Assembly: GCA_036675475.1 (NCBI GenBank)
Contig: JAKFEY010000029.1
Location: 124,001-188,000 of the forward strand
From: JALYRV01 sp036675475
GTDB lineage: Bacteria > Acidobacteriota > Vicinamibacteria > Vicinamibacterales > SCN-69-37
Direction: 5' to 3'
DNA length: 64,000 nt
Shown here: in pieces, positions 27,524 through 35,942 of the stretch
Position numbering within the stretch: position 1 is the stretch's first letter
Layout of the letters: each line of letters opens with the position of its first letter
Program-made: the position numbers and the translations under genes
The notes under the pieces: generated by a model
Databases searched by the model: none
What the model was told of the DNA's origin: nothing
What the model saw: only the letters and a program-made list of their open reading frames with translations

Positions 27524-28252
27524 ATGCGGTTCAGAGCTCTGCTGATGGCGGCAATAGTGGCCGCGCCCGTGGTGGCGCAGGCGCAGGTCGTGATCCGGCC
27601 CGAGCGCGCGCCGGCCCGCGTCGCCGCCGACGAGGCGTGGTACCGCGCGGGCGACCCCGTGACGTTTCGCGGGGAGTTGTTCTACCCGGCGGGCCCGCAG
27701 GTCTTCTTCAACGCGACGGTGATGGTGCTCGCGGGCGAGTTTCTCGGCGTGCCGCTGTACGTCGATCCGACCCTCGAAACCGGCAGCCTCGTGTACGTGC
27801 CGATCGGCAACGGCCTGATGCAGCCGTACGAGCGGCTGCGCGCGGGCGATCTGGCGGGCACGTCCGGCAGCCGCACGCCCTCGTTCCCGCCCGAAACCGC
27901 GTCGGCGCTCGGGCAGGAAAGCGTGGCGGTTGGCACGGCCGGTGTCATCCCGCCGGCGCCGCCGGTGGGTGGATCATCCGCCACGGTAAGCCCGGTGCGT
28001 CCGAACCGCGTGATCGAGCCGTCGCGCGTGGTGACCATTGCGCCATCCGCATCGCGCGGCCGGGGCATGTGGCTGCAGTGGAATGGCCAGGCGTGGCGCG
28101 CCTCGGGCGCGGCGGTGCGCGTGGGGCCGCAGTTCGTGGCCATCGGCACGCTCAACGGCCGCACGGTGTTTCGCGGCCCTGACGGCGACGGCACGATCTG
28201 GGTGGAAACGGCGCAGGGATTGGCAAGCCCCTGGAAAATTCAGCATCGGTGA
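27524..28252 (+). CDS. Exported protein of unknown function
   Basis: The 242-residue protein has a clear signal peptide (cleavage after VVAQAQ). The mature part starts with a beta-rich domain (AWYRAGDPVTFRGELFYPAG, FFNATVMVLAGEFLGVPLYV), then a Ser/Pro/Val-rich linker and a C-terminal beta segment (GRGMWLQWNGQAWRASG, RTVFRGPDGDGTIWVE). I recognise no family. The start is well supported by TGGAGG 5 bases before ATG 27524. It is divergent from the UPF0182 gene and ends at a strong hairpin. Confidence 0.7.
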   Translation: MRFRALLMAAIVAAPVVAQAQVVIRPERAPARVAADEAWYRAGDPVTFRGELFYPAGPQVFFNATVMVLAGEFLGVPLYVDPTLETGSLVYVPIGNGLMQPYERLRAGDLAGTSGSRTPSFPPETASALGQESVAVGTAGVIPPAPPVGGSSATVSPVRPNRVIEPSRVVTIAPSASRGRGMWLQWNGQAWRASGAAVRVGPQFVAIGTLNGRTVFRGPDGDGTIWVETAQGLASPWKIQHR

Positions 28253-28293
28253 GTTGAGAGTTCAGCATTCTGAACTCTCAACTCGCTACTTTT
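28251..28293. terminator. Strong hairpin terminator between convergent genes
   Basis: A perfect 15-bp stem (28251-28265 GAGTTGAGAGTTCAG, 28270-28284 its complement) with a 4-base CATT loop is followed by GCTACTTTTTAA. On the plus strand this is a classical intrinsic terminator for the gene ending at 28252. The hairpin also lies just after the stop of the minus-strand sialidase-like gene, but without a T-run on that side. Confidence 0.75.
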
Positions 28294-29476
28294 TAATTCC
28301 AACGCGGACCCGCGTGGAGCGGTCCGCGGCAATGTCCGTCCACGCGTAAATGAGGCTGTTGCCGTCGGCGAGCAGCCGCGGATAGCCGCTGCTGCGGTCG
28401 GTCTTCATCGGCGTCAGGATTTCCGGCGCGCTGACGGCGCCCGCCTTCGAGATGCGCCGCACGAGCAGGCGGCCGTTGCTGTCGTTGTGATCCACCCACG
28501 CCACGTGTGTTGAGCCGTCGGTCGTGATCGCGGCCGACACGCGGCCGAGCGGCACGCCGGAGCTCAGGGCCACGGGCGCGCTCCACGTCTTTCCCGCATC
28601 ATTCGAGTGCGCGAGCTTCACGACCGGCTTGTTGCCGGCGCCCGTGAACCACGCCAGCGCGACGCGCCGGCCCTGGGCCGCAAGCGCGGGTCCGTTCACG
28701 GGGCATCCGCCAATCTGCCACCCGTCGTTCATCGTGACCGGCTTCGACCACGCGCCGTTGACGAACCGCACGACGGAGATGTCGCGCACTTCTTCCGGCG
28801 AGCGATCGCGGTAGGCCACGAGGGCAGCGTCGCCCGCGGAGATCGAGGCGGTCGGGCAGCAGTCGCAGACGCGGCCGTCGAGCAGCGTTTCGGCCGTGGT
28901 GCCGGTGGGGCCGGCGGCTGCGGCGCGCAGCGTCATGGCGCCTTTGCCGTGGCCGTCGTGTCCGCCTGCCGTGTCGCGGCCATCGAGCCATGCGACACCG
29001 GGCTTGCCCCCGGCCATGGTGAAGAACGTGGCGAAGCCGTGTTCGGTGGGCGAGCGATCGCTGTGCGCAACCGAGGGCGCGCTCCACGTGGCGCCGTGGT
29101 CGCGCGACACGCGCATCTTCACGTGATACGCGTATGTGCCCTGTCCGCTCTTCTCGAGCCAGTGCGCGAAGAGCAGGCCGCCCTGCTCGGACACGGACGG
29201 CACGTCGGCCCAGTTGGCGAAGAACTGCGCGCCCTCCGCGATGGTGACCGGCGCGCTCCACGCGCCGCCGCGGAGCCGCGCCATGCGGAAGCGGTGCTGC
29301 TTCGACGGCAGCGTTTCGAGCCATGACAGCAGCACGCTGCCGTCGGAGGCGCGCGCCAGCTGCGGCGCAAAGCTTCCCACCGGCGCCGGCGAGGCCGGAA
29401 ATGTGTCCTGCGGCGGCGCGTCCGCCGCGACGGCGGCAACCGCGGCCAGTGTCAGTACGAGACCAAATCGCAGCAT
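28286..29476 (-). CDS. Exported sialidase/BNR-repeat beta-propeller protein
   Basis: The 396-residue protein has a signal peptide (cleavage near AAVAADAPP) and a six-bladed-propeller pattern. Asp-box repeats of the S-x-D-x-G-x-T-W type are seen in SRDHGATWSAP and SNDAGKTWSAP, with degenerate copies elsewhere. The Cys pair in DGRVCDCCPTASI is typical of a subgroup of these proteins and may form a disulphide or bind metal. Catalytic residues of true sialidases (the arginine triad) are not evident, so enzymatic activity is doubtful. It is divergent from the aquaporin gene. Confidence 0.75.
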   Translation of the reverse strand: MLRFGLVLTLAAVAAVAADAPPQDTFPASPAPVGSFAPQLARASDGSVLLSWLETLPSKQHRFRMARLRGGAWSAPVTIAEGAQFFANWADVPSVSEQGGLLFAHWLEKSGQGTYAYHVKMRVSRDHGATWSAPSVAHSDRSPTEHGFATFFTMAGGKPGVAWLDGRDTAGGHDGHGKGAMTLRAAAAGPTGTTAETLLDGRVCDCCPTASISAGDAALVAYRDRSPEEVRDISVVRFVNGAWSKPVTMNDGWQIGGCPVNGPALAAQGRRVALAWFTGAGNKPVVKLAHSNDAGKTWSAPVALSSGVPLGRVSAAITTDGSTHVAWVDHNDSNGRLLVRRISKAGAVSAPEILTPMKTDRSSGYPRLLADGNSLIYAWTDIAADRSTRVRVGIKK

Positions 29477-29535
29477 GAATTGGACGTTAGCACACCACGT
29501 CTCGGGTTAGCATGCGTGCGGAGGATTTGAGACCG

Positions 29536-30225
29536 ATGGCCAACAGCCGGGCCTATCTGGCCGAGTTTCTAGGGACGTTCTTTCTGTGCTTCGCCGGCAT
29601 TGCCGCCATCCTGAGCGGGACGCCCGCAGTGGGCGCCGGCGGGGGCCTGGTGGCCGTGGCGCTCGCCCACGGTCTTGCGCTCTCGGTGGCTGTCAGCGCC
29701 TTTGGCGGCATCTCGGGCGCGCACTTCAATCCGGCCGTGACCATCGGCATGGCGGTCGTGCGCCGCATCGGCCCGGCCGCGGCCGGCGTCTACATCCTCG
29801 TTCAGCTCGCGGCCGCGGTTGCCGCCACGCTGGTGTGCCGGGCCATCTTCCCGCCCGAAGCGGCGGTCCAGGGGGTGCTCGGCCTGCCCTATCCCCAGGC
29901 GTGGGTGTCGACCAGCAGCCTGCTGCTGGCCGAAATCGTCATGACGTTCCTGCTGATGATTGCCATCTACGGCACCGCCATCGACGAGCGCGGCCGCGCG
30001 GTGAAGATCGGCGGCTTCGGCATCGGCCTCACCGTCACGTTCAACATCCTGGCGGCCGGCGCCATCACGGGCGCCTCGATGAACCCGGCGCGCTCATTCG
30101 GCCCCGCCCTCATCGCCGGCATCTGGGACCTGCATATCTTTTACTGGATTGGCCCGATCATCGGGGCCGTGCTCGGCGCGGTTCTGTACGACAGAGTGCT
30201 GCTGGACCGAAGACCCAATTCTTAA
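29536..30225 (+). CDS. MIP-family aquaporin
   Basis: The 229-residue channel has six membrane helices and both half-helix NPA motifs: HFNPAVTIG in the first half and SMNPARSFGPAL in the second. The arginine directly after the second NPA is the selectivity-filter arginine. These features fit a water-selective aquaporin (AqpZ/AqpM-like) rather than a glycerol facilitator, which would have an Asp after the second NPA. ATG 29536 is chosen, with GGAGG 11 bases upstream; ATG 29512 would add a poorly conserved octapeptide. Confidence 0.93.
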   Translation: MANSRAYLAEFLGTFFLCFAGIAAILSGTPAVGAGGGLVAVALAHGLALSVAVSAFGGISGAHFNPAVTIGMAVVRRIGPAAAGVYILVQLAAAVAATLVCRAIFPPEAAVQGVLGLPYPQAWVSTSSLLLAEIVMTFLLMIAIYGTAIDERGRAVKIGGFGIGLTVTFNILAAGAITGASMNPARSFGPALIAGIWDLHIFYWIGPIIGAVLGAVLYDRVLLDRRPNS

Positions 30226-30405
30226 CTCTTAGCGCACCAGCTCTGAATTGTAGAAATGGTCGAAGACCGAAGGGCCCAGCCTTCGATCTTCGACTCGACC
30301 TATGGCCGCGGGCCGCTGCCGGCCCGGGATAGGGGATGAGAGCGCAGTTTCACGGCTTGCGATGGCAGGTAGCAAGCCAACCGGCTCGGCGGGGTAAGGA
30401 GCAAC

Positions 30406-30672
30406 TCAGGCTGCGGAGCCCACCTGGATCGGGCGCGTATTGCGCGTCATCCGGCGCGGCGCGCCGGCATCGACGCGCACGAACACGCCGTCGCCGGTCC
30501 GCAGCAGAAACTTTGCATCGACCAGGGCGCCAAGGATGGACTCGCAGAACTCGGACTCGAGTCCCCACAGGCGCTGCGCCTGTGCGCTCGTGAGCCGAAG
30601 ACCAGGCATTTCGACGAATTCACTCTTGATTCGGCGTAGCGCTTCTTCGACCCGGGCGGTTTGCGTGAACAT
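30406..30672 (-). CDS. Small winged-helix-like hypothetical protein
   Basis: The 88-residue protein reads as one compact alpha/beta unit: RIKSEFVEMPGLRLTSAQAQ, then a Trp-Leu-Glu helix and a closing hairpin FLLRTGDGVFVRVD. Similar small proteins with E-MPGLRLT-QAxRLW occur widely in Acidobacteria-like genomes, and the pattern suggests a winged helix for DNA binding, but no function is known. The start at 30672 (MFTQTAR) leaves out an unlikely N-terminal extension that carries no conserved residues. It stands alone between the aquaporin gene and the respiratory operon. Confidence 0.6.
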   Translation of the reverse strand: MFTQTARVEEALRRIKSEFVEMPGLRLTSAQAQRLWGLESEFCESILGALVDAKFLLRTGDGVFVRVDAGAPRRMTRNTRPIQVGSAA

Positions 30673-30900
30673 GTCTCGGTTATCCTCGCGATGTGTGATG
30701 CCCTGATAAGAGCAAGGGCCGTACCCGAAATTCCGCCCGCGCTGCCCCGACCGTTGCCCCGCCAACTTCCACTCCTTCAACCACTTAGAACCGCGAAAAC
30801 GAATCTGTGTCATCCGATCACAAATCCCGGTGTTGGCTGCCGCTACAGACCGCGTGCAAACCCTGCACGGTATGGACGAGGTCGGCCCCGATCGGCGCCT

Positions 30901-30938
30901 TAAAAAACAAGAACGGCGGCCCCGGAGGAGCCGCCGTC
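30901..30938 (-). terminator. Intrinsic terminator of the act-cox operon
   Basis: Stem ACGGCGGC (30913-30920) pairs with GCCGCCGT (30930-30937). Read on the minus strand it is followed by a U-rich run (complement of the A-run 30902-30907). It lies 41 bp after the stop of the last cytochrome oxidase gene. Confidence 0.85.
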
Positions 30939-30942
30939 TTTC

Positions 30943-30970
30943 GTCTTCAGTCTTTAGTCTTTAGTCTTCC
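30943..30970. repeat. Four tandem 7-base units (GTCTTNN)
   Basis: The units are GTCTTCA, GTCTTTA, GTCTTTA and GTCTTCC, head to tail, just downstream of the act-cox operon. A second four-unit heptamer repeat occurs inside the formate dehydrogenase beta gene at 55962-55989. Confidence 0.7.
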
Positions 30971-30978
30971 GGGCCGCG

Positions 30979-31332
30979 TCAGCGGCCCGGTACGCCCATC
31001 CAGCCCCGGCTCAGATAGTCCGTCATGCCGATCGAGAACATCAGCATCAGCCAGAACAGCGACGCCACAATCACCACCCACGTCAGCCGGCTGGCCCAGC
31101 GCACGTGCATGAAGTAGAGGACGACGAGCGTGGCCTTCGTGACGGCGACGCCGAGCGCGACCGCCGTGTTGAAGAAGCCGAGGTCGACGTAGGCGACCGC
31201 GACGGTAATGGCGGTGCCGAGCATCAGGGCGCCGAAAATCAGCAGGTACATGCTGACCGGCGCGATGTGCCCGTGCGCGTGGTCCGCCGAATCGACAGAG
31301 TGTGCCGCGTGCGCGGCTGCGTGGTCAGCCAT
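30979..31332 (-). CDS. Cytochrome c oxidase subunit IV (caa3 type)
   Basis: The 117-residue membrane protein has a His/Ala-rich N-terminus (HAAHSVDSADHAHGH) and three membrane helices (YLLIFGALMLGTAITVAVAY, AVTKATLVVLYFMHV, VVIVASLFWLMLMFSIG). The middle helix with K-ATLVVLYFMH matches the prokaryotic subunit IV of caa3 oxidases, which helps assembly and proton uptake stability. It is the last gene of the operon, 2 bp after coxC, and is followed by the terminator. Confidence 0.9.
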   Translation of the reverse strand: MADHAAAHAAHSVDSADHAHGHIAPVSMYLLIFGALMLGTAITVAVAYVDLGFFNTAVALGVAVTKATLVVLYFMHVRWASRLTWVVIVASLFWLMLMFSIGMTDYLSRGWMGVPGR

Positions 31333-31334
31333 GG

Positions 31335-32051
31335 TTAACCGTGCCGTCCCAGCAGATACAGCAGCGGGAACAGGAAAATCCAGACGATGTCGACGAAGTG
31401 CCAGTAGAGGCCCGAAATCTCCACCGGCGTGTAATAGGACGCGTTGAAGCGGCCGCGCCAGGCCATGAACAGGATGACGCTCATGATGCCGAGGCCCACG
31501 ATCATGTGGATCGCGTGCATGCCGGTGAGCGCGAAGTAGATCGAGTAGAACGCCTGCGCCCCGGTCGGGTCGGCCTCATGCCACACGAAGTGGCGTCCCG
31601 GCACGATGTTGTCGCGGAACTTGCCGGCGTACTCGATGGCCTTGATGCCGAGAAACGCCGCGCCGAAGATCATGGTGAGAATCAGGTTGATGATCTGCCC
31701 GCGCCGGTTGCCCAGCTGCGCGGCCCGCACCGCGAGCGCCATCGTAAGCGAGCTGACGATGAGGATGACGGTGTTGAGGCCGCCCCAGAACAGGTCGAGG
31801 TGATGGCTCGCCGCGGCGAAGCCTTCCGGATACCAGTAGCGGTACAGGATGTAGCACCAGAACATCCCGCCGAAGAACATGATTTCCGTGACCAGGAACA
31901 CCCACATGCCGAGCGTGGAGGCCTCCTGCTGCTGCGCCATGTCGTTGAAATGGTGCTGCAGGTTCGGATTGTGATGGGCGCCGTGCGCATGGTCGTGCGC
32001 CGGCGTCACGTGCGCGCCGCCATGGATTGCGGCCTGATTCGCGTCAGGCAA
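31335..32051 (-). CDS. Cytochrome c oxidase subunit III
   Basis: The 238-residue protein has a His-rich N-terminus and five membrane helices. Family motifs are STLGMWVFLVTEIMFFGGMF, the lipid-binding glutamate helix (E in FLVTEIMFF), TGMHAIHMIVG and GLYWHFVDIVWIFLFPLLYL. Subunit III stabilises the oxygen-reducing core. Translation most likely begins at TTG 32051, because GGGAGG lies 6 bases upstream; no ATG or GTG is near it. The start overlaps the coxA stop by 8 bp, which suggests coupled translation. Confidence 0.93.
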   Translation of the reverse strand: MPDANQAAIHGGAHVTPAHDHAHGAHHNPNLQHHFNDMAQQQEASTLGMWVFLVTEIMFFGGMFWCYILYRYWYPEGFAAASHHLDLFWGGLNTVILIVSSLTMALAVRAAQLGNRRGQIINLILTMIFGAAFLGIKAIEYAGKFRDNIVPGRHFVWHEADPTGAQAFYSIYFALTGMHAIHMIVGLGIMSVILFMAWRGRFNASYYTPVEISGLYWHFVDIVWIFLFPLLYLLGRHG

Positions 32052-33639
32052 CTTCGACCTCCCGGCCGGGGTTGTAGTTGTAGGCGGGCTCGGTGACGAT
32101 CGGCGTCACGAGGAAATTTTCCGTGGGCGGCGGCGACGGAATCGTCCACTCCAGCCCCTTCGCGCCCCACGGGTTCGCCGAGGCAACCGGCCCCTTCACC
32201 AGCGAGTAGATGAAGTAGCACAGCGGCAGCGCGTAGCCGATGCCGAGCACCGTCGCGCCGGCCGTCGACATGACGTTCAGCACCTGGAACTCGGGCGGAT
32301 ACATCGCATAGCGCCGCGGCATGCCGAGGTAGCCCACCACGAACTGCGGGAAGAACGTCAGGTTGAAGCCGACGAAGATCACGACCGCCGAGACGCGCGC
32401 CCAGCCCTCGTTGTACATCTTGCCGGTCATCTTCGGCCACCAGTAGTGGAGGCCGCCGAGATAGCCGAAGATGGCGCCGCCGACCATCACGTAATGGAAG
32501 TGCGCCACGACGAAGTAGGTGTCGTGCACGTGGATGTCGAGGCCCATCGACGCGAGGAAGATGCCGGTGAGGCCGCCGATCGTGAACAGGCCGATGAAGC
32601 CGATGGCATACAGCATCGGCGCGTCCCACGAAATCGATCCCTTGTAGAGCGTCGCCGTCCAGTTGAACACCTTCACGGCCGACGGAATCGCCACGAGCAT
32701 GCTCAGCACCGAGAAGACCATGCCCATGTAGGCCGACTGGCTCGAGACGAACAGGTGGTGGCCCCACACGAGGAAGCCGAGCACCGCGATGCCCAGGCTC
32801 GAGAACGCCACGAACGAATACCCGAAGACGTTCTTGCGCGAGAAGGCCGCCACCAGCTCGGACACGACGCCCATCGCCGGCAGGATCATGATGTAGACGG
32901 CCGGGTGCGAGTAGAACCAGAACAGGTGCTGGAACAGCACCGGGTCGCCGCCGCGCGCCGGATCGAAGATGCCCAGGCCCAGGCCGCGCTCGAGCGCGAG
33001 CAGCACGATCGTGATGGCAATCACGGGCGTGCCCAGAATCATGATCAGGCTCGTCGCGTAGTGCGACCACACGAACAGCGGCAGGCGGAACCACGTCAGG
33101 CCGGGCGCGCGCATGCGGTGCACGGTGACGATGAAGTTCAGGCCCGTGAGGATCGAGGAGAAGCCGGCCACGAACACGCCGAGGCCCGCCATGACTACGT
33201 GCGTGGGCGACACCGTGCTGTACGGCGGATAGAACGTCCACCCGGTGTCGACGCCGCCGCTGATGATGGCGGCGAGCGTCATCAGGCCGCCGATCATGTA
33301 GAGATACCAGCTGAGGAGGTTGATCCGCGGGAACGCGAGGTCCTTCGCGCCAATCATCACCGGCAGCAGCCAGTTGCCCAGCACCGCCGGAATCGACGGC
33401 ACCAGGAAGAAGAACACCATGACCACGCCGTGCAGCGTGAACATCTTGTTGTAGGTCTCGGGCTGCAGCAGGTCGCTCTGCGGCGTCAGCAGCTCGAGCC
33501 GCACCAGGCCGGCGAACAGGCCGCCCAATCCGAAGAACAGCGTGATCGAGATCAGGTAGAGGATCGCGATCCGCTTGTGGTCCTTCGTCAGCAGCCAGGA
33601 CGCAAGGCCGTGCGTGGCATTCAGATAGTTCGTGGTCAT
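32044..33639 (-). CDS. Cytochrome c oxidase subunit I, A2-type haem-copper oxidase
   Basis: The 531-residue core subunit binds haem a, haem a3 and CuB and pumps protons. Ligands are visible: low-spin haem His in FTLHGVVM, CuB His and cross-linked Tyr in FYSHPAVYIMILP, the His pair in VWGHHLF, and the a3/a pair in VVAHFHYV. In helix VI the usual Glu of HPEVYI is Ala, and the sequence is YSHP, the sign of A2-type oxidases that use a Tyr-Ser pair at the end of the D-channel (Rhodothermus-like). The start at 33639 (MTTNYLNATHG) is chosen because upstream codons are low complexity and unlike the family. Confidence 0.96.
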   Translation of the reverse strand: MTTNYLNATHGLASWLLTKDHKRIAILYLISITLFFGLGGLFAGLVRLELLTPQSDLLQPETYNKMFTLHGVVMVFFFLVPSIPAVLGNWLLPVMIGAKDLAFPRINLLSWYLYMIGGLMTLAAIISGGVDTGWTFYPPYSTVSPTHVVMAGLGVFVAGFSSILTGLNFIVTVHRMRAPGLTWFRLPLFVWSHYATSLIMILGTPVIAITIVLLALERGLGLGIFDPARGGDPVLFQHLFWFYSHPAVYIMILPAMGVVSELVAAFSRKNVFGYSFVAFSSLGIAVLGFLVWGHHLFVSSQSAYMGMVFSVLSMLVAIPSAVKVFNWTATLYKGSISWDAPMLYAIGFIGLFTIGGLTGIFLASMGLDIHVHDTYFVVAHFHYVMVGGAIFGYLGGLHYWWPKMTGKMYNEGWARVSAVVIFVGFNLTFFPQFVVGYLGMPRRYAMYPPEFQVLNVMSTAGATVLGIGYALPLCYFIYSLVKGPVASANPWGAKGLEWTIPSPPPTENFLVTPIVTEPAYNYNPGREVEVA

Positions 33640-33643
33640 CGTC

Positions 33644-34606
33644 TTACTGTCCTGACCCGCCAGCCGCCGGCGCCGCGGGCGCCGCTGGAAGGGACTTGAT
33701 GTAGGCAATCAGCTGCAGCAGGCCTTCTTCGTTGACCAGGCCCTGGAAGGTCGGCATCAACGGCTGATAGCCGGCGACGATCTTCGCCTGCGGGTTCATG
33801 ATCGACTCGCGCAGGTAGTTGTCGTCGGCCACCACCGTGGAGCCGTCAATCAGCTGCACGGGATTGCCGGCCACGCCGTTGAGCACGGGGCCGCGGCCGC
33901 CGCTGTCGGTCTTGTGGCAGGTGTTGCAGGCGAGATCGGCGAACAGCTTCTCGCCGCCCGCCACGGGCGTGGCGCCGGCGCCGCCGGCGAGCCACTGCTC
34001 GAAATCGTCGGGCGCCATGGCCACAATCCTGCCGATCATGCCGGAGTGCTTGGTGCCGCAGTACTCGGCGCAGAACAGGCGATACTCGCCCGGCTTCGTG
34101 GCGTTGAACCACATCGTGGTCAGCTTGCCGGGCACCGCGTCGATCTTCTGGCGGAACGCCGGGATGTAGTAGCTGTGGATGACGTCCTCGGAGCCGATCG
34201 TCAGGCGGACGTTGCGGCCCACCGGCACGTGCAGCTCGTTGATCTCGCGCTGGCCGCCCGGATGCTGCGCTTTCCACATCCACTGCTTGCCGACGACGAA
34301 GATTTCCATCGAGCCGCGCGGCGGCCGCGCGAGGTCGAGAAACACCCAGGCGCCCCACACGAACATCACCAGCGTGATGATGAGCGGGATGATCGTCCAG
34401 AGCAGCTCGAGGGCGAGCGAGCCCGTGATGGGCGCGCCGACTTCATCGGGGCTGCGGCGCCGGAACTTCACGGCGAAGACGATGACCAGCACGGCAATCA
34501 GCACCGCGAAGAAGGCGCTGACGGCGAGCAGGAAGAAATAGAGCGCGTCGACGTTCCCTGCGAGCGTCGAGGCGGCCTCTGGAAACAGCGGTAGTGTCTG
34601 GCCCAT
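33644..34606 (-). CDS. Cytochrome c oxidase subunit II fused to cytochrome c (caa3 type)
   Basis: The 320-residue protein starts with two membrane helices, then a cupredoxin domain with the CuA site (His in EDVIHSYYIPAF; FCAEYCGTKHSGM) and ends with a cytochrome c domain (CNTCH and the methionine region QPLMPTFQG). The fusion accepts electrons from alternative complex III or a soluble cytochrome c and passes them to haem a. It is the first oxidase gene in the cluster, after the SCO copper chaperone that loads CuA. Confidence 0.96.
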   Translation of the reverse strand: MGQTLPLFPEAASTLAGNVDALYFFLLAVSAFFAVLIAVLVIVFAVKFRRRSPDEVGAPITGSLALELLWTIIPLIITLVMFVWGAWVFLDLARPPRGSMEIFVVGKQWMWKAQHPGGQREINELHVPVGRNVRLTIGSEDVIHSYYIPAFRQKIDAVPGKLTTMWFNATKPGEYRLFCAEYCGTKHSGMIGRIVAMAPDDFEQWLAGGAGATPVAGGEKLFADLACNTCHKTDSGGRGPVLNGVAGNPVQLIDGSTVVADDNYLRESIMNPQAKIVAGYQPLMPTFQGLVNEEGLLQLIAYIKSLPAAPAAPAAGGSGQ

Positions 34607-34611
34607 TCGGT

Positions 34612-35475
34612 TTAGCTTCTCGCCTCCGCGCGCGCCATGCGGCGCTCACGCCTGAGGCTCACCACGATAAAGGTGCCAAAGCCCAGGAGCGTCAGGATGC
34701 CGGCCCCGCGGAGGATGTTCATCACCACGAATCCGTACCGGCCCGTTGTCGGATCCCAGTGGTAGCAGTAGAGCAGCGCTTGATCGACCGGCGTGCCGAC
34801 CTTGCCGTTGGAGGCTTCGACCAGCGCGAGCCGCATGTCGCGCCCGCCGTAGTCGATGCCGTAGAGATACCGCGAGACGCGCGCGTCGGGCGTCAGCACC
34901 GTGACGGCCGCGCCGTGCGCGAACTGGCCGATCGTCTCGTCGAACGTGTAGCGGAAGCCGACCGCGTCGGTCACGCGCGCGATCTCCTCCTGCGTGCCGG
35001 TCAGGAAGTGCCAGCCGTGCTCGGTGCCCGGGCGGCCGTAGCGGCCCATGTAGGCAATCTTCTTGGCCTTGGCGAGCTTCGAGGTTTCACGCGGGTCGAA
35101 GCTGAGCGCGATGACGTCGAAATCGCTGCCGGCGTTGAGCGACATGGTCTCGAGCGCGCCGGTCAGGCCGTTGAGCACCTGCGTGCACAGCATCGGGCAC
35201 TCGAAGTACACGAGCGCGAGCACGACGGGACGGCCGGTGCCGAAATACTGGCCGAGCGTCACGTCCGTGCCCTCGGCGTCCTTGAAGCGCGCGTCGAGCG
35301 GCAGCTGGTTGTTGAGTTTCTGATCGATCGCCACGTCGCGCAGCGCCGCGGGCCGCTCGGTCGCCGGCTCGGGCGACGGCGGAGACGAGTAGAACCCCTG
35401 CGCGGACAGACCGGTGCTCATCGCGCCGGCGGCGCACAGGGTCAGAAGCAGCTTGCCGTAATTCTTGATTCTCAA
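34612..35475 (-). CDS. SCO1/SenC copper chaperone
   Basis: The 287-residue protein has a signal segment, a thioredoxin-like domain with the copper-binding CxxxC (YFECPMLCTQ) and the third ligand His in FAHGAAVTVL, and a C-terminal membrane helix (GILTLLGFGTFIVVSLRR). The family delivers copper to the CuA centre of subunit II, encoded 6 bp downstream. Translation appears to begin at TTG 35475; no ATG or GTG in frame precedes the signal sequence. The upstream sequence is part of a short repeat-like motif and the ribosome-binding site is weak, so the start is uncertain. Confidence 0.9.
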   Translation of the reverse strand: MRIKNYGKLLLTLCAAGAMSTGLSAQGFYSSPPSPEPATERPAALRDVAIDQKLNNQLPLDARFKDAEGTDVTLGQYFGTGRPVVLALVYFECPMLCTQVLNGLTGALETMSLNAGSDFDVIALSFDPRETSKLAKAKKIAYMGRYGRPGTEHGWHFLTGTQEEIARVTDAVGFRYTFDETIGQFAHGAAVTVLTPDARVSRYLYGIDYGGRDMRLALVEASNGKVGTPVDQALLYCYHWDPTTGRYGFVVMNILRGAGILTLLGFGTFIVVSLRRERRMARAEARS

Positions 35476-35486
35476 CTCACCAGCTC

Positions 35487-35942
35487 TTAATTCTCGTGCC
35501 CGCCCTGCGCCGGCGTCTGCGGCGGCGCCGGCGCCTGCGCGGCTGCCTGGCCGCGAACGGGCAGGCCGCGCTCGAGCAGCAGTTCCTTGGCGCGATCGAT
35601 TGGCACGTGCACGGTGCCGGCCGCCTGGTCGATGATGCCGTAGTGTCCGATCGTCTGGTCTTCGCGCGCGCGGAACTGCTGCAGGTTCAGCGGCTCGTTG
35701 GTCAGCAGGCGCGGCTCGGGCGGCGCCTCACCGGCCGGGCGCGCCAGCGACGACACCGCGGCGTCGCCCTCGGCGAGGCGGCTCATCACGAGCTTGAACA
35801 TGCCCATCATGGCGAACCACACCACGACGCAGACGATGACGAGGTACGTCCCGTGGTGCAGCAGCGCGGGAATGCTGATGTCGGCCAGCTCGCGGCCGGC
35901 CTTCACGCTGTTCGGATCGCCGCCGCTATCAATGTGCGACAT
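35487..35942 (-). CDS. Small membrane protein of the ACIII-caa3 cluster
   Basis: The 151-residue protein has one membrane helix (LLHHGTYLVIVCVVVWFAMMGMF) and a periplasmic tail. Its tail contains EPRLLTNEPLNLQQFRAREDQ and YGIIDQAAGTVHVPIDRAKEL, followed by an Ala/Pro-rich end. Proteins with this 'L-R-E...YG..D...G...IPI..A' pattern are usual in alternative complex III gene clusters and may be a small subunit or an assembly factor. The start overlaps the end of actF by 14 bp. The subunit letter (ActG or ActH) cannot be assigned by sequence reading. Confidence 0.7.
   Translation of the reverse strand: MSHIDSGGDPNSVKAGRELADISIPALLHHGTYLVIVCVVVWFAMMGMFKLVMSRLAEGDAAVSSLARPAGEAPPEPRLLTNEPLNLQQFRAREDQTIGHYGIIDQAAGTVHVPIDRAKELLLERGLPVRGQAAAQAPAPPQTPAQGGHEN

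Larger units (their letters stand above)
30673..30978. other. Intergenic region between small gene and respiratory operon
   Basis: About 300 bp without a gene. The right part holds the operon terminator (30901-30938) and a 7-base tandem repeat (30943-30970). The left part presumably holds the promoter of the small minus-strand gene, but no clear -35/-10 pair was recognised. Confidence 0.5.
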
